Of a stretch of DNA of 55,301 nt, positions 35,146 to 43,664 are shown piece by piece. Position 1 is the first letter of the stretch, and each line of letters opens with the position of its first letter. The notes under the pieces were generated by a model that worked only from the letters and a program-made list of their open reading frames with translations, was not told the DNA's origin and searched no databases. Source of the stretch: CAZVFX01 sp964626565 (lineage in GTDB: Bacteria; Myxococcota_A; UBA9042; CAIXZC01); assembly GCA_964626565.1 (NCBI GenBank), contig CAZVFX010000038.1:1-55301 (forward strand). The letters run 5' to 3'. Position numbers and translations under genes: made by a program.

Positions 35146-37782
35146 GTGAAACGGATCGCCATATACGGCAAGGGCGGCAGCGGCAAATCCACAGTCTCCT
35201 GTGCGCTGAGCTGCTGCTATGCTCGGCAGGGGTTGAAAGTGTTGCAGGTGGGGTGTGATCCGAAGGCGGATTCCACTCTAGCGCTCACTGAGGGTAAGCG
35301 GATCACTACCCTGCTGGACCTTCTGGCCGAGGGCAAGGCGAGGCCGAAGCCGGCGGAGTTTGTGGTTGAAGGGCGCCACGGAATCGATTGCATCGAGGCC
35401 GGCGGGCCTGCTCCGGGGGCGGGCTGCGGCGGCAGAGGCATTGCCCGGATGTTCGAGTTGTTCGAGGAGTTGGATTTTTTGCCCTCCCGAAACTACGACG
35501 TGGTGATCTTCGACGTTTTGGGGGATGTGGTGTGCGGCGGCTTTGCCGCGCCGCTCAGATACGGCTTTGCCGAGCGTGCGTTTGTAGTCGTCTCAGGCGA
35601 CCCGCTATCGCTGTTTGCTGCCAACAACATCATCCTGGCCGCCAACGCCTACTACATGAACGGGGTGAGGCTGGGCGGACTCATTACCAACGTCTTTGAC
35701 GACGAAACGGGCGGGGCGCGCATCAACGCCTATGCGAGGAGCATCGGCACCGGACTGGCCGGCGTAATTCCCAGGGATCCCGCGGTGGGGAGTGCTGCCG
35801 GGCGCTACCGGACCGCGGTGGAAATCGAAGGCGGTGGCGCTACGGTCCAGGCGTTCGAGAATCTTGCCGGTACGGTGTTGGATTCCTTTGACGTCGAACC
35901 GGGCAAGCCGGCGCCCCTGACTTCGGACGAAGTGTTTGCACTGTTTTCGGGTTCGGTGCGTGGCTCAGAAGAGCCTCCCGTCCCCCGTCCGGCTGAGGAG
36001 ATTCCCCCGCCGGCGTCTGAAGTAGCGCATCCGGTGATCACTCCGCCCGGTCCGCGCCGAAGTCTCCCCAGGGATGGGCTGGTCCTGGGCGGACCGGAGG
36101 CCCGGGAAGGGCTTGCCGCCATGTTGGGATTCAACTCCGGAGCGCGGGCTCCATTGGCCCTGGAGGTGCTCACCTTCGGCCACCGGGCCGGCGCGTTTCT
36201 GGTTTCGGTGAAGAGTCCGAGCATCGGCTCGCTGGAGTTCAGCCTGGCGCCGGAAAAGCAGGGGCAGAGTTGTTATGCCGTGGCTGGTGGATGGGCTGTG
36301 AGCCATACGTCGAAGTTGACGCCCGTTGCCCGGCAACTGCTGGACTATGTGGTGAAACGCGTCCGCAGGTTGTCACCCTCAGCCGACGCGCTGGCGCTGA
36401 TGATTACCGGCGACCCTGCGTCGCGGCTGGCCGGGGAGTTGGAGCGAGTCAAGGACGCGGGGCGGCCCCGGGACCGCCGCGCCGAGCCGCGGTTCTGGTC
36501 AGTGTGGGGAGCAGGCGGCAAAGAGGGACGTTTCCTCTATGGCCAGGAGCGAATCCGCATGCTCATGGGGGAAGTGAGATTCGGGGGCGGAAGGACATTC
36601 AACGTCCACCACAGCAGCGACGTCTGCCAGTTCAGCGAACAGAAGATCACGCCTTACTCCGCGCACATGCTGAGATTTCCCTGGCTTAATGAGCGGGCGG
36701 AAGATACGCACCACGAGCAGGCGGATTGGCTCACCTCGAACCTCAACGAATGCGACTTCATCGCGGGCAGCAACGATGCGCTCAGAAGGGCGCTGGCGGT
36801 GGCCGGGGAAGCGGGTGAGAGATTCGTGGCCGCGAGCATCTATGTGAGCTGCTCGCCGGTGATAGCCGGGGAGGACTGGACCGGAGCCATTCGTGAATTT
36901 ACCGATGGTTTCGACGGGCCCGTGCTGATCTCCGGGGTTGCATTTTCCGATGCCACAGAGGACATCATTCGGGCCGCCCGCGAGACCCTTGACAAGGTTC
37001 CGGCCGAAGCAAGTGGGGAGATAGTGGCCTTGGAGAACGCGGTCCACCTGGTGGGTTTCCCGCCCGGGCGCGGCGTCAAGGAGTTGTTCACGTTGATGGA
37101 AGGGGTCGGACTCCAACTGGGGCAGCGACAACTGCCGCTGGTGGACCTGGCCGGGCTCGTGCGGTACGGCGAGGCCCCGGTGCAACTGCTCTGGCCCCAG
37201 GCTGCCTACACCGAACTGTACAAAGGGTTGTACGAAAAGCTGGCGCCCGCGGTGGTGCACATTACTCCGCCGTACGGAGTCTGTGGGGTGGAAGAATTCC
37301 TGCGGCAGGGGTTGGCCGCGGTAGGCCTGGAGCCTGATTCAGTGGAAGAAACACTGGCGGAAGAACTGAACCGCGCACGACTGGAGTTGGCCCGCCTGGC
37401 GCCCAGGGCGGGACGTCACCGGGTCGGCATTGCTCTCGCCGAGGCCCAGGGGGACCTGGTGACAAGGCCGGAGCTCACCTCCGGTGTCCCTCTCGCCTCT
37501 TTCTTGGAAGAGTTGGGGTTCCGGGTGGAGATTCTCTCCGGCTCCGATGACGAACGAAGGCTCAACTGGTGGCTTGGTTCGGGCCTGTCCGCGGTGTGCA
37601 CCGACCTGAGCTTTGACCGCCGGCTGCTGCAGCGGGGCATCGGGCAGTTTGGTATCGCCGACCTGGAGCCCGGGCTTCAAGGCGCGGTGAGGTCTCAGGC
37701 GAGGGTGCTGGGAGCATGCGAAGCGGAGTTCGCCCGGAATCTCTCACGATTCAAGGCCGCGACAGGAGATGGAGATGAGTAG
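35146..37782 (+). CDS. Nitrogenase-like fusion: NifH/BchL-type iron protein joined to NifD/BchN-type component
   Basis: An 878-residue protein starting at GTG (MKRIAIYGKGGSGKSTVSC). Residues 1-265 are a NifH/BchL/CfbC-type reductase: P-loop GKGGSGKS, VGCDPKADST, the two cluster cysteines in GAGCGGRG (94) and GDVVCGGFA (130; NifH Cys97/132), and SGDPLSLFAANNI. Residues ~265-450 are a Pro-rich linker plus an unassigned globular segment. Residues ~455-878 resemble the catalytic NifD/BchN fold, with HHSSDVCQFSEQK (Cys 494) and SIYVSCSPVIAGED (Cys 569) at positions like P-cluster ligands, and ITPPYGVCGVEEFLRQGL later. The third ligand Cys is not evident. Normally these are separate proteins. The reaction (ATP-driven reduction of an unknown substrate) is inferred; no nif assembly genes are near, so N2 fixation is unlikely. 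It overlaps the next gene. Confidence 0.85.
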   Translation: MKRIAIYGKGGSGKSTVSCALSCCYARQGLKVLQVGCDPKADSTLALTEGKRITTLLDLLAEGKARPKPAEFVVEGRHGIDCIEAGGPAPGAGCGGRGIARMFELFEELDFLPSRNYDVVIFDVLGDVVCGGFAAPLRYGFAERAFVVVSGDPLSLFAANNIILAANAYYMNGVRLGGLITNVFDDETGGARINAYARSIGTGLAGVIPRDPAVGSAAGRYRTAVEIEGGGATVQAFENLAGTVLDSFDVEPGKPAPLTSDEVFALFSGSVRGSEEPPVPRPAEEIPPPASEVAHPVITPPGPRRSLPRDGLVLGGPEAREGLAAMLGFNSGARAPLALEVLTFGHRAGAFLVSVKSPSIGSLEFSLAPEKQGQSCYAVAGGWAVSHTSKLTPVARQLLDYVVKRVRRLSPSADALALMITGDPASRLAGELERVKDAGRPRDRRAEPRFWSVWGAGGKEGRFLYGQERIRMLMGEVRFGGGRTFNVHHSSDVCQFSEQKITPYSAHMLRFPWLNERAEDTHHEQADWLTSNLNECDFIAGSNDALRRALAVAGEAGERFVAASIYVSCSPVIAGEDWTGAIREFTDGFDGPVLISGVAFSDATEDIIRAARETLDKVPAEASGEIVALENAVHLVGFPPGRGVKELFTLMEGVGLQLGQRQLPLVDLAGLVRYGEAPVQLLWPQAAYTELYKGLYEKLAPAVVHITPPYGVCGVEEFLRQGLAAVGLEPDSVEETLAEELNRARLELARLAPRAGRHRVGIALAEAQGDLVTRPELTSGVPLASFLEELGFRVEILSGSDDERRLNWWLGSGLSAVCTDLSFDRRLLQRGIGQFGIADLEPGLQGAVRSQARVLGACEAEFARNLSRFKAATGDGDE

Positions 37783-39079
37783 GAGGGAGTGGGACGGAGT
37801 TTCCGCTGAATATGGGGTGAAATTCTCCTACCCCCGCATGTTGGGCGCATATCTTGCGGTGAACGCAGTCCCCGACCTGTGGATGATGATCGATGCCCCT
37901 GATTGCGCCACTATGCGCGCAGAGATGATCTACGACAATCACGACTGGAACTCCACCGTGCTGGCGGAAGATGGAAAACACCGCATCGCGTGCACCAGCG
38001 TGGGACCCGACTCTGTGGCGACCGATCGCAGGGAGGTACTCGCTGCACATATGGAACGGCTGGCCTCTCAGGAGGGAAAATATCTACTGGTCTACCCGGC
38101 TCCTGCCGTGGCTTTGGTGGGCATTGATTATCGAGCGATATTCGACCGCGTCAAGCATCGGGTCCCGATGGAGCTCATGATGGTTTCCCACACCGAGTCG
38201 TTGGGTGATTGGGTGTCGGGATACGAGCAGATTGTAGACCAACTGGCTCGCACCGTTCCCTTGCCCGAAGTGCCCCGAAAGGAAGACGGAGTAGCGGTGG
38301 TCGGCTATTTTTGGGACCGGAACGAAGCGGACCACCACGCCAACATTACGGAATTGAGGCGGCTGCTCGAGGGGTTGGGTTTGAGCCTGGAGTCGGTGTG
38401 GTTGTCGGGAGTGCCGTCTTCCGATTTAGCCGCGGTTGCGGGTGCGTCGACGATTATCGCGCTGCCCTACGCGGGTGAGGCCGCGGGCATTCTCGCAGAA
38501 CGCACCGGCGCTAAAGTGGTGCAAACCGGCCTGCCGGTGGGGCTTGCAGGTACGGTGAAGTGGTTGCACGAGGTGGCTGAAGCGACCGGGCGTGCGTCCG
38601 GGGCCGAGGGCTTCATCAGGGAGGAAGCGACCCGGCACTACGAACTGCTGGCCAAGCCCGCGTTGCGCTATTTCAGGAACCGGGATTTTCTGGTCTGTAC
38701 AGAGGGTTACCTCGCGGTTGCGGTGGCCGATATGGTGCGGGAGTTGGGCGGCCTGGTGCGGTTGGTTGCCTGTTCGGGCCGCACGCCCGACTATGACCCC
38801 GGGCCGTTCGGTGAATTGCTGGCCGCACCTGAAGTGAGAAGCCTCGGGTTCCGCATCAAGGAGATTGCCGAGGCCTCGTCGCTGGTTCCCGTGATAATCT
38901 GCAACGAACAGGCGGTCAGTACCACCCGGTCGCTGCCCATAGCCGGGGTGTTCCTCGGCTTTCAGTCGCCGGGGACTCACCACTTGTACGACGCACCGTT
39001 TATGGGCTTTCGGGGGGCTGTGAGCCTGGTGGACCGCATTGTCAATGCGATCCCCACGGCCATGTGTTTCCACAGGTAG
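37775..39079 (+). CDS. NifK/BchB-like nitrogenase component 1 protein
   Basis: A 434-residue partner of the preceding fusion; its ATG lies within the last codons of that gene with AGGAG six bases upstream (an ATG six bases earlier is too close to it). The fold pattern follows component 1 beta subunits: an N-terminal VPDLWMMIDAPDCATMRAE (Cys 44, in the place of the first cluster ligand), HRIACTSVGPDSVATDRREV (Cys 73), then LLVYPAPAVALVGIDY where NifK has its TxC motif. The second half has VAVVGYFWDRNEADHHANIT, LRRLLEGLGLSLESVW and NRDFLVCTEGYLAVAVADMV. With the fusion it would form an alpha2beta2-like core fed by the tethered reductase domain. The substitution of the usual ligand Cys suggests altered cluster binding. 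Substrate unknown. Confidence 0.78.
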   Translation: MSRREWDGVSAEYGVKFSYPRMLGAYLAVNAVPDLWMMIDAPDCATMRAEMIYDNHDWNSTVLAEDGKHRIACTSVGPDSVATDRREVLAAHMERLASQEGKYLLVYPAPAVALVGIDYRAIFDRVKHRVPMELMMVSHTESLGDWVSGYEQIVDQLARTVPLPEVPRKEDGVAVVGYFWDRNEADHHANITELRRLLEGLGLSLESVWLSGVPSSDLAAVAGASTIIALPYAGEAAGILAERTGAKVVQTGLPVGLAGTVKWLHEVAEATGRASGAEGFIREEATRHYELLAKPALRYFRNRDFLVCTEGYLAVAVADMVRELGGLVRLVACSGRTPDYDPGPFGELLAAPEVRSLGFRIKEIAEASSLVPVIICNEQAVSTTRSLPIAGVFLGFQSPGTHHLYDAPFMGFRGAVSLVDRIVNAIPTAMCFHR

Positions 39080-39091
39080 GAGAAGGACGCT

Positions 39092-40894
39092 ATGGAAGCG
39101 AACACGTTGCCCGCCTTACTTATGCAGCGGGCTGTTGAATACGGAGACCGGGTTGCCCTGCGCACCAAGGACTACGGACTGTGGCAGGAAGAGTCGTGGC
39201 AGGATTATCGGGCCCGGGTGCGCGCGGTGGCCAACGCTCTGCTCGCCCTGGGGGTCAAGCCCGAGCAGTGCGTCGCGCTCATTAGTGAAAACCGCCCCGA
39301 GTGGGTCTATGCGGACATTGGTATCCAGTCAACCGGCGCGATTACGGCGGCCATTTACGTGACGTCCGCGGCTGAGCAGGTAGCCTACATCGTGAAGCAC
39401 TCCGGGTCTTCCCTGATTTTCGTCGAAGACGAAGAGCAGTTGGACAAGCTCCTGGCCACCCGTGAGCAGCTACCGGAACTGAAACGAATCGTGGTGTTCG
39501 ACTGGAAGGGGCTGCGGGATTTCTCAGACCCGATGGTGATGCGTTTTGACGAATTCCTGGAGTTGGGAGCGAAAGCTGATGCTGCGGCCGAGGAAGCGCT
39601 GGACGAGCGCATCGCCGCGCTTTCTCCCGACGCCACCGCGTTGCTGGTGTATACGTCGGGCACCACCGGCCCGCCCAAGGGGGCGATGTTGTCCCACCAC
39701 AACCTCATGACCACGGGGCGGATGCTAAACGAAGTGAACCCGATCTTCGAGGGTGACGACGCGCTTTCGTTTCTGCCCCTGTGCCATATTGCCGAGCGGA
39801 TGATGACGGTGGTGAATCAGCTTCTGTTCGGATACACGGTGAATTTTGCCGAGAGCCTGGACACAGTGCCCCAGGATCTGCGCGAGGTGTCGCCCACGGT
39901 CTTGTTCGCGGTGCCCCGGATCTGGGAGAAGTTCTACTCCCGCATACTGCTCACCATGAGAGAAGCGGAGTTGAGCAAGCGGTTGGCCTATGCTGCCGCG
40001 GTACGGGTGGGAAAGAGGGCGGCCCGAGTTAGGGAAGAAGGCCGGCAGCCGGGGTTGATGCTGGCAGCGCTGAATCGACTGGCGCACTTGTCGGTGTTCC
40101 ATCCGCTGAAGAAACGGCTGGGGCTGGAGCGTACCCGGCTGGCCATTTCGGGAGCGGCGCCCATTTCGCCGGAGATCTTGCGTTACTTCCACGCCATCGG
40201 TTTGGACTTGCGGGAAGTGTACGGGCAGACCGAGGGGAGCGGTCCTACCTCCATCCATAGAGGAAACGACATCCGCATCGGCACGGTGGGGCCGCCGCTA
40301 CCGGGGGTGGAGGTGAAGATCGCGGACGACGGAGAGATCCTGGTGAAGGGGGACAACGTTTTCCAGGGCTACCATCGTTCTCCGGAGGCCACCGCCGACA
40401 CCATAGTCGACGGCTATCTTCACTCCGGGGACCTGGGGAAGTTCGATGAAGACGGGTACTTGAAAATCACGGGGCGCAAGAAGGATTTGATCATCACCGG
40501 CGGCGGCAAGAACGTGGCCCCGCAGAATATCGAAAACCAGCTAAAATTCAGCCCGTACATCAACGACGCGGTGGTTATCGGAGACAATCGGCCGTTTCTG
40601 TCCGCATTAATCCTCATCGACGAGGAAAACGTCACCGATTATGCGCAAGAGAGCCGGATCCCCTTCACTACCTATGCAGACCTCACTCGCAACCCGGAAA
40701 TCTTCAAACTCATAGAAGATGAAGTGAAGAAGGTGAACGGCAACCTGGCCCGGGTGGAGCAGGTGCGCAAATTCGTGGTGCTGGACCGGAGGCTGGAAGA
40801 GGAAGACGGCGAAGTGACCCCCACCATGAAGGTCAAGCGCATGAACATCGAGAAGATGTACGCCGAAGTTATCGAGGGGATGTACCGGCGGTAG
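39092..40894 (+). CDS. Long-chain-type acyl-CoA synthetase
   Basis: A 600-residue AMP-forming ligase of the FadD15/FAA1 type, full length, which activates carboxylic acids with ATP and CoA. Motifs: P-loop-like YTSGTTGPPKGAMLSH, LPLCHIAERM, YGQTEGSG, YLHSGDLGKFDEDGYLKITG and the hinge GRKKDLIITGGGKNVAP, plus TPTMKVKR near the catalytic Lys at the C-terminus. AGGAGAAGGA precedes the ATG. It lies 12 bases after the NifK-like gene and is presumably co-transcribed with it. The chain length or ring character of the substrate cannot be read from sequence. Its 3' end forms a terminator shared with livF. Ligases of this kind often neighbour Liv-type transporters in organic-acid degradation loci. Confidence 0.93.
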   Translation: MEANTLPALLMQRAVEYGDRVALRTKDYGLWQEESWQDYRARVRAVANALLALGVKPEQCVALISENRPEWVYADIGIQSTGAITAAIYVTSAAEQVAYIVKHSGSSLIFVEDEEQLDKLLATREQLPELKRIVVFDWKGLRDFSDPMVMRFDEFLELGAKADAAAEEALDERIAALSPDATALLVYTSGTTGPPKGAMLSHHNLMTTGRMLNEVNPIFEGDDALSFLPLCHIAERMMTVVNQLLFGYTVNFAESLDTVPQDLREVSPTVLFAVPRIWEKFYSRILLTMREAELSKRLAYAAAVRVGKRAARVREEGRQPGLMLAALNRLAHLSVFHPLKKRLGLERTRLAISGAAPISPEILRYFHAIGLDLREVYGQTEGSGPTSIHRGNDIRIGTVGPPLPGVEVKIADDGEILVKGDNVFQGYHRSPEATADTIVDGYLHSGDLGKFDEDGYLKITGRKKDLIITGGGKNVAPQNIENQLKFSPYINDAVVIGDNRPFLSALILIDEENVTDYAQESRIPFTTYADLTRNPEIFKLIEDEVKKVNGNLARVEQVRKFVVLDRRLEEEDGEVTPTMKVKRMNIEKMYAEVIEGMYRR

Positions 40895-40914
40895 CTACCT
40901 GGGCAGCTACCGCC
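40887..40914. terminator. Bidirectional terminator hairpin between acyl-CoA ligase and livF
   Basis: A perfect 10-base inverted repeat (GGCGGTAGCT / AGCTACCGCC) with an eight-base loop. The TAG stops of the two convergent genes lie inside the two arms. A T-rich stretch follows on the plus side (GTTTCTTCC), so it can serve as terminator for both genes. Confidence 0.75.
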
Positions 40915-41677
40915 AGCGTTTCTTCCGCTTGTAGCGCTTGTCGCCCGCGGCAGAGTCTTCGTCGGCGCGCATGCCGAGGTAGAACTCCTGGACGTCCTCG
41001 TTCTTCAACAACTCGTCGCAAGTGTCATCCATGACGATGCGGCCGCTTTCGAGGATGTAGCCGTGGTGGGCGCACGCCAGCGCCTTGCTGGCGTTTTGTT
41101 CCACCAGCAGGATAGTTGTCCCTTCCCGGTTGAGCTGGCCGATGATGGTGAAGATCTCTTTCACCACGGCGGGCGCCAGGCCCAGGGAAGGCTCGTCGAG
41201 CATGAGCAGCCGTGGCCGGGACATAAGCCCCCGGGCGATGGCCAGCATCTGCTGCTCGCCACCCGACAGCGTGCCCGCCAACTGGCGTTCCCGCTTAGAC
41301 AGGATCGGAAATAGCGCGTGCATCCGGTCGCGGTCTTCGGCCACACCCTTGCGGTCCCGGCGCAGGTACGCGCCCATGGCCAGGTTTTCCGACACTGTCA
41401 GCTCCGGAAACACCTCCCTTCCCTCCGGGACGTAGGAAATGCCCAGGCGCACAATGCGGGCTGCGTCGAGGTGGTCGATACGGCGGCCCTCGAACTCAAT
41501 GACCCCCTTTTCCGGCTGGTCGTCGAGCAGGCCGGCGATGGTTTTCAGCGTCGTGGTTTTGCCCGAGCCGTTGGCGCCCAGGATGGTCACGATGGACCCT
41601 TCTTGAACATCAAAGGACACCCCGTACAGCGCTTGCAGCGGGCCGTAAAAAGTCTCGAGGTTTTTCACCGTGAGCAT
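40907..41677 (-). CDS. livF: Branched-chain amino acid-type ABC transporter ATPase LivF
   Basis: A 256-residue ABC ATPase of the LivF type with an intact nucleotide site: Walker A GANGSGKTT, Q-loop region ISYVPEGREVFPELTV, signature LSGGEQQ, Walker B LLMLDEPSLGL, D-loop and H-loop-like NREGTTILLVEQN. It powers uptake with LivG. A short Lys/Arg-rich tail (RYKRKKRWR) is unusual. It is the last gene of a five-gene transporter operon. Substrates of this family include branched amino acids, but related systems carry urea, amides and aromatic or fatty acids; the neighbouring acyl-CoA ligase suggests an organic acid here (inference). Confidence 0.95.
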   Translation of the reverse strand: MLTVKNLETFYGPLQALYGVSFDVQEGSIVTILGANGSGKTTTLKTIAGLLDDQPEKGVIEFEGRRIDHLDAARIVRLGISYVPEGREVFPELTVSENLAMGAYLRRDRKGVAEDRDRMHALFPILSKRERQLAGTLSGGEQQMLAIARGLMSRPRLLMLDEPSLGLAPAVVKEIFTIIGQLNREGTTILLVEQNASKALACAHHGYILESGRIVMDDTCDELLKNEDVQEFYLGMRADEDSAAGDKRYKRKKRWR

Positions 41678-41682
41678 TTGCG

Positions 41683-42444
41683 CTAAAGTTCCTCCCCGAG
41701 ATAGGCCCTCATCACCTCGGGATGCCTTTGCACTTCCAGGGGCGGTCCGATAGTGAGCAGACGCCCCTCATTCATGGCCAGCACCCGATCCGAAATACTC
41801 ATCACCATGCGCATGTCGTGCTCCACCAGCAGGATGGTGACTTCAAACTCGGCGCGGATATCAGAGATGCGGAAGTTTAACTCGCGCTTCTCCTCCTCGT
41901 TCATGCCCGCGGAAGGCTCGTCCAGTAGCAGTAGCGACGGCTCCATGGCCAGCGCCCGCCCCAGCTCCACCAGCTTCTGGATGCCGTAGGGCAGGTTGGC
42001 CACGAATTCATCCCGGGCCGCCTGCAGGTCGAGGAGGTCCATGATCTCCTCCACCCGCCGCCGGTGCTCCATCTCCTCCCTGATAACCTTCTTCCCAAAC
42101 ACCGCCCCCGCCAGAATTCCCGTCCGGATGCGCAAGTGCCGCCCCAGCAACAGGTTCTCCAGAGTGGTCATGTGGGAGAACAGTTCGATGTTCTGGAACG
42201 TGCGGGCCACGCCGAGACGCGCAATGCGGTCGGGTTTCAACCCATTCAGTTGACGATCGGCAAATCTGATCTCGCCGGCATCAGGGCGATAGATGCCGCT
42301 GATGCAGTTGAACACGGTGGTCTTGCCCGCCCCGTTGGGGCCGATGAGGGAGAACAGTTCACCCTGCTCGACCTCAAACGAAACCCCGTCCAGGGCTTTC
42401 AGCCCGCCAAAACTCAACTGCAGGTCTTTGACAACAAGTTGCAA
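41683..42444 (-). CDS. livG: ABC transporter ATPase LivG
   Basis: A 253-residue ABC ATPase starting at TTG, five bases after the livK stop, with GGAG eight bases upstream; longer in-frame versions have no usable start and run into livK. Motifs: Walker A GPNGAGKTT, VARTFQNIELFSHMT, Walker B LLLLDEPSAGM, TILLVEHDMRMVM. The ABC signature is the variant LPYGIQKLVELGRAL; most LivG have LPYGQQRRLEIARAL, so the Q-to-I and R-to-K changes are uncommon. Typical length for LivG is about 255. It should pair with LivF on the LivH/LivM permease. Confidence 0.94.
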   Translation of the reverse strand: MQLVVKDLQLSFGGLKALDGVSFEVEQGELFSLIGPNGAGKTTVFNCISGIYRPDAGEIRFADRQLNGLKPDRIARLGVARTFQNIELFSHMTTLENLLLGRHLRIRTGILAGAVFGKKVIREEMEHRRRVEEIMDLLDLQAARDEFVANLPYGIQKLVELGRALAMEPSLLLLDEPSAGMNEEEKRELNFRISDIRAEFEVTILLVEHDMRMVMSISDRVLAMNEGRLLTIGPPLEVQRHPEVMRAYLGEEL

Positions 42445-42449
42445 CTTGC

Positions 42450-43655
42450 TTACTCCACGGTAATCCAGTCCGCGATCTTCACTGCCTTGCCCCCTTCGCA
42501 CTTGCAGATGAAGGCCGACTTCTGGCCTTGGCGAAGTTCGGGACCGAAAGTGATGTCGTGGCCGGTACCGCCGTTCCATTTATCAAGTTTTTCGAGTTCA
42601 TCGACGAGTTTTTCCCGGGTCACATCTTTGCCCGCGTTCTTCAGCGCCTCGACGAACGGTTCGGCGAAGAGGAAGCCGGCGAGGAAGAAGACGCCGAACT
42701 GCTCCTTGTCGTTGGCCGCCTTGCCGTATTTTTCATACGCTTCCCGGTATTTCTTGATCAGTTCGTGGTCGGAGTCGGGCAGCTCCATAATGGCGGTGAA
42801 GACTACTCCTTCCCACAGGCCCTTGGTGATACCGTGCATCAGGGGGGCGTCTGACAGGGAACTGGACGTCGCCCACTGGGGCTTGAAACCCAGTTTGGCC
42901 GCGGTTCCCAGGGTGATTGCCGCATGTTTGGGCAACAGCCACAGGATCACTGCATCGGCGCCCGATTCTTTGAGCTTCATGACGTGGGAAAGCAGGTCCT
43001 GGTCGGTCATCTCCACGCTCACTTCGGTGACCAGCTCTTTGCCCAGCTCTTTCAACTCGGCTTTTGCCCCTTCCAGTCCTTCCTTGCCATAGTCGTCGTT
43101 CTGGTAGAAGAACGCGATCTTCTCTTTGCCCGCCTCTTTGACCAGGTAACGGGTCAGCGCCCTTGCCTCGGTGGTGTAGGTGGGATAGAGGCTGAACCGG
43201 TATCGGTTGGCAGGGTTGGCCCAATTGGAGGAACCCGACGCGGGGCCGACCCATGGGATCTTCTTTTCGGCCAGGTAGTCTTTGACCGCCATGCCGGTGC
43301 CGGTGCCGAGTCCGCCGACGAATGCGAACACCCCTTCTTTCTCCACCAACTCGACCACCGCGGCCTTGGTCTTGGGCGGCTGATACGAGTCATCTCTGAT
43401 GAGCAGTTTCAGCTTACGCCCGTGGATGCCGCCTTCGGCATTGATCATCTCGAAGTAGGCTGCGGTTCCTCTTGCCACCGAACCCCACAACGCGGCAGGG
43501 CCGGTCTGGGGACCCCACTGTCCGACCAGGATCGTATCGTCGGTGATCCCGATGGTAGACGCGCCGTCGTCGCCGGACTCCCCCTGCTTCTTGCAACCTG
43601 CAATGGCCAGGGCTGCCACACATGCCAACACCAGAATTCCACTCAATCGTCTCAT
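42450..43655 (-). CDS. livK: Substrate-binding lipoprotein LivK
   Basis: A 401-residue periplasmic binding protein of the Peripla_BP_6 family. Signal peptide with lipobox LAIAGC (Cys 21) tethers it to the membrane. Family features: DDTILVGQWGPQTGPAALWG at the N-lobe, VVELVEKEGVFAFVGGLGTG, FFYQNDDYGKEGLEGAK, ADAVILWLLPKHAAITL. It delivers substrate to LivH/LivM. The binding pocket residues cannot be assigned from sequence alone. An AGGAGGGAGCA site precedes the ATG. Length is normal. In liv operons linked to acyl-CoA ligases this family often binds carboxylates rather than amino acids. Confidence 0.93.
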   Translation of the reverse strand: MRRLSGILVLACVAALAIAGCKKQGESGDDGASTIGITDDTILVGQWGPQTGPAALWGSVARGTAAYFEMINAEGGIHGRKLKLLIRDDSYQPPKTKAAVVELVEKEGVFAFVGGLGTGTGMAVKDYLAEKKIPWVGPASGSSNWANPANRYRFSLYPTYTTEARALTRYLVKEAGKEKIAFFYQNDDYGKEGLEGAKAELKELGKELVTEVSVEMTDQDLLSHVMKLKESGADAVILWLLPKHAAITLGTAAKLGFKPQWATSSSLSDAPLMHGITKGLWEGVVFTAIMELPDSDHELIKKYREAYEKYGKAANDKEQFGVFFLAGFLFAEPFVEALKNAGKDVTREKLVDELEKLDKWNGGTGHDITFGPELRQGQKSAFICKCEGGKAVKIADWITVE

Positions 43656-43664
43656 TGCTCCCTC

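Noticed and set aside
35146..37782. Reading the fusion as a 2-hydroxyacyl-CoA dehydratase activator (HgdC) system or a ParA/Mrp ATPase
   Set aside because: The GCGGRG and GDVVCGGFA cysteine motifs and VGCDPKADST are specific to the NifH/BchL group; HgdC has an ASKHA fold, and ParA/Mrp lack these cysteines.
35146..39079. True nitrogen fixation genes
   Set aside because: Fused layout, missing standard P-cluster ligands, and absence of nifB, nifE, nifN or other assembly genes in the window.
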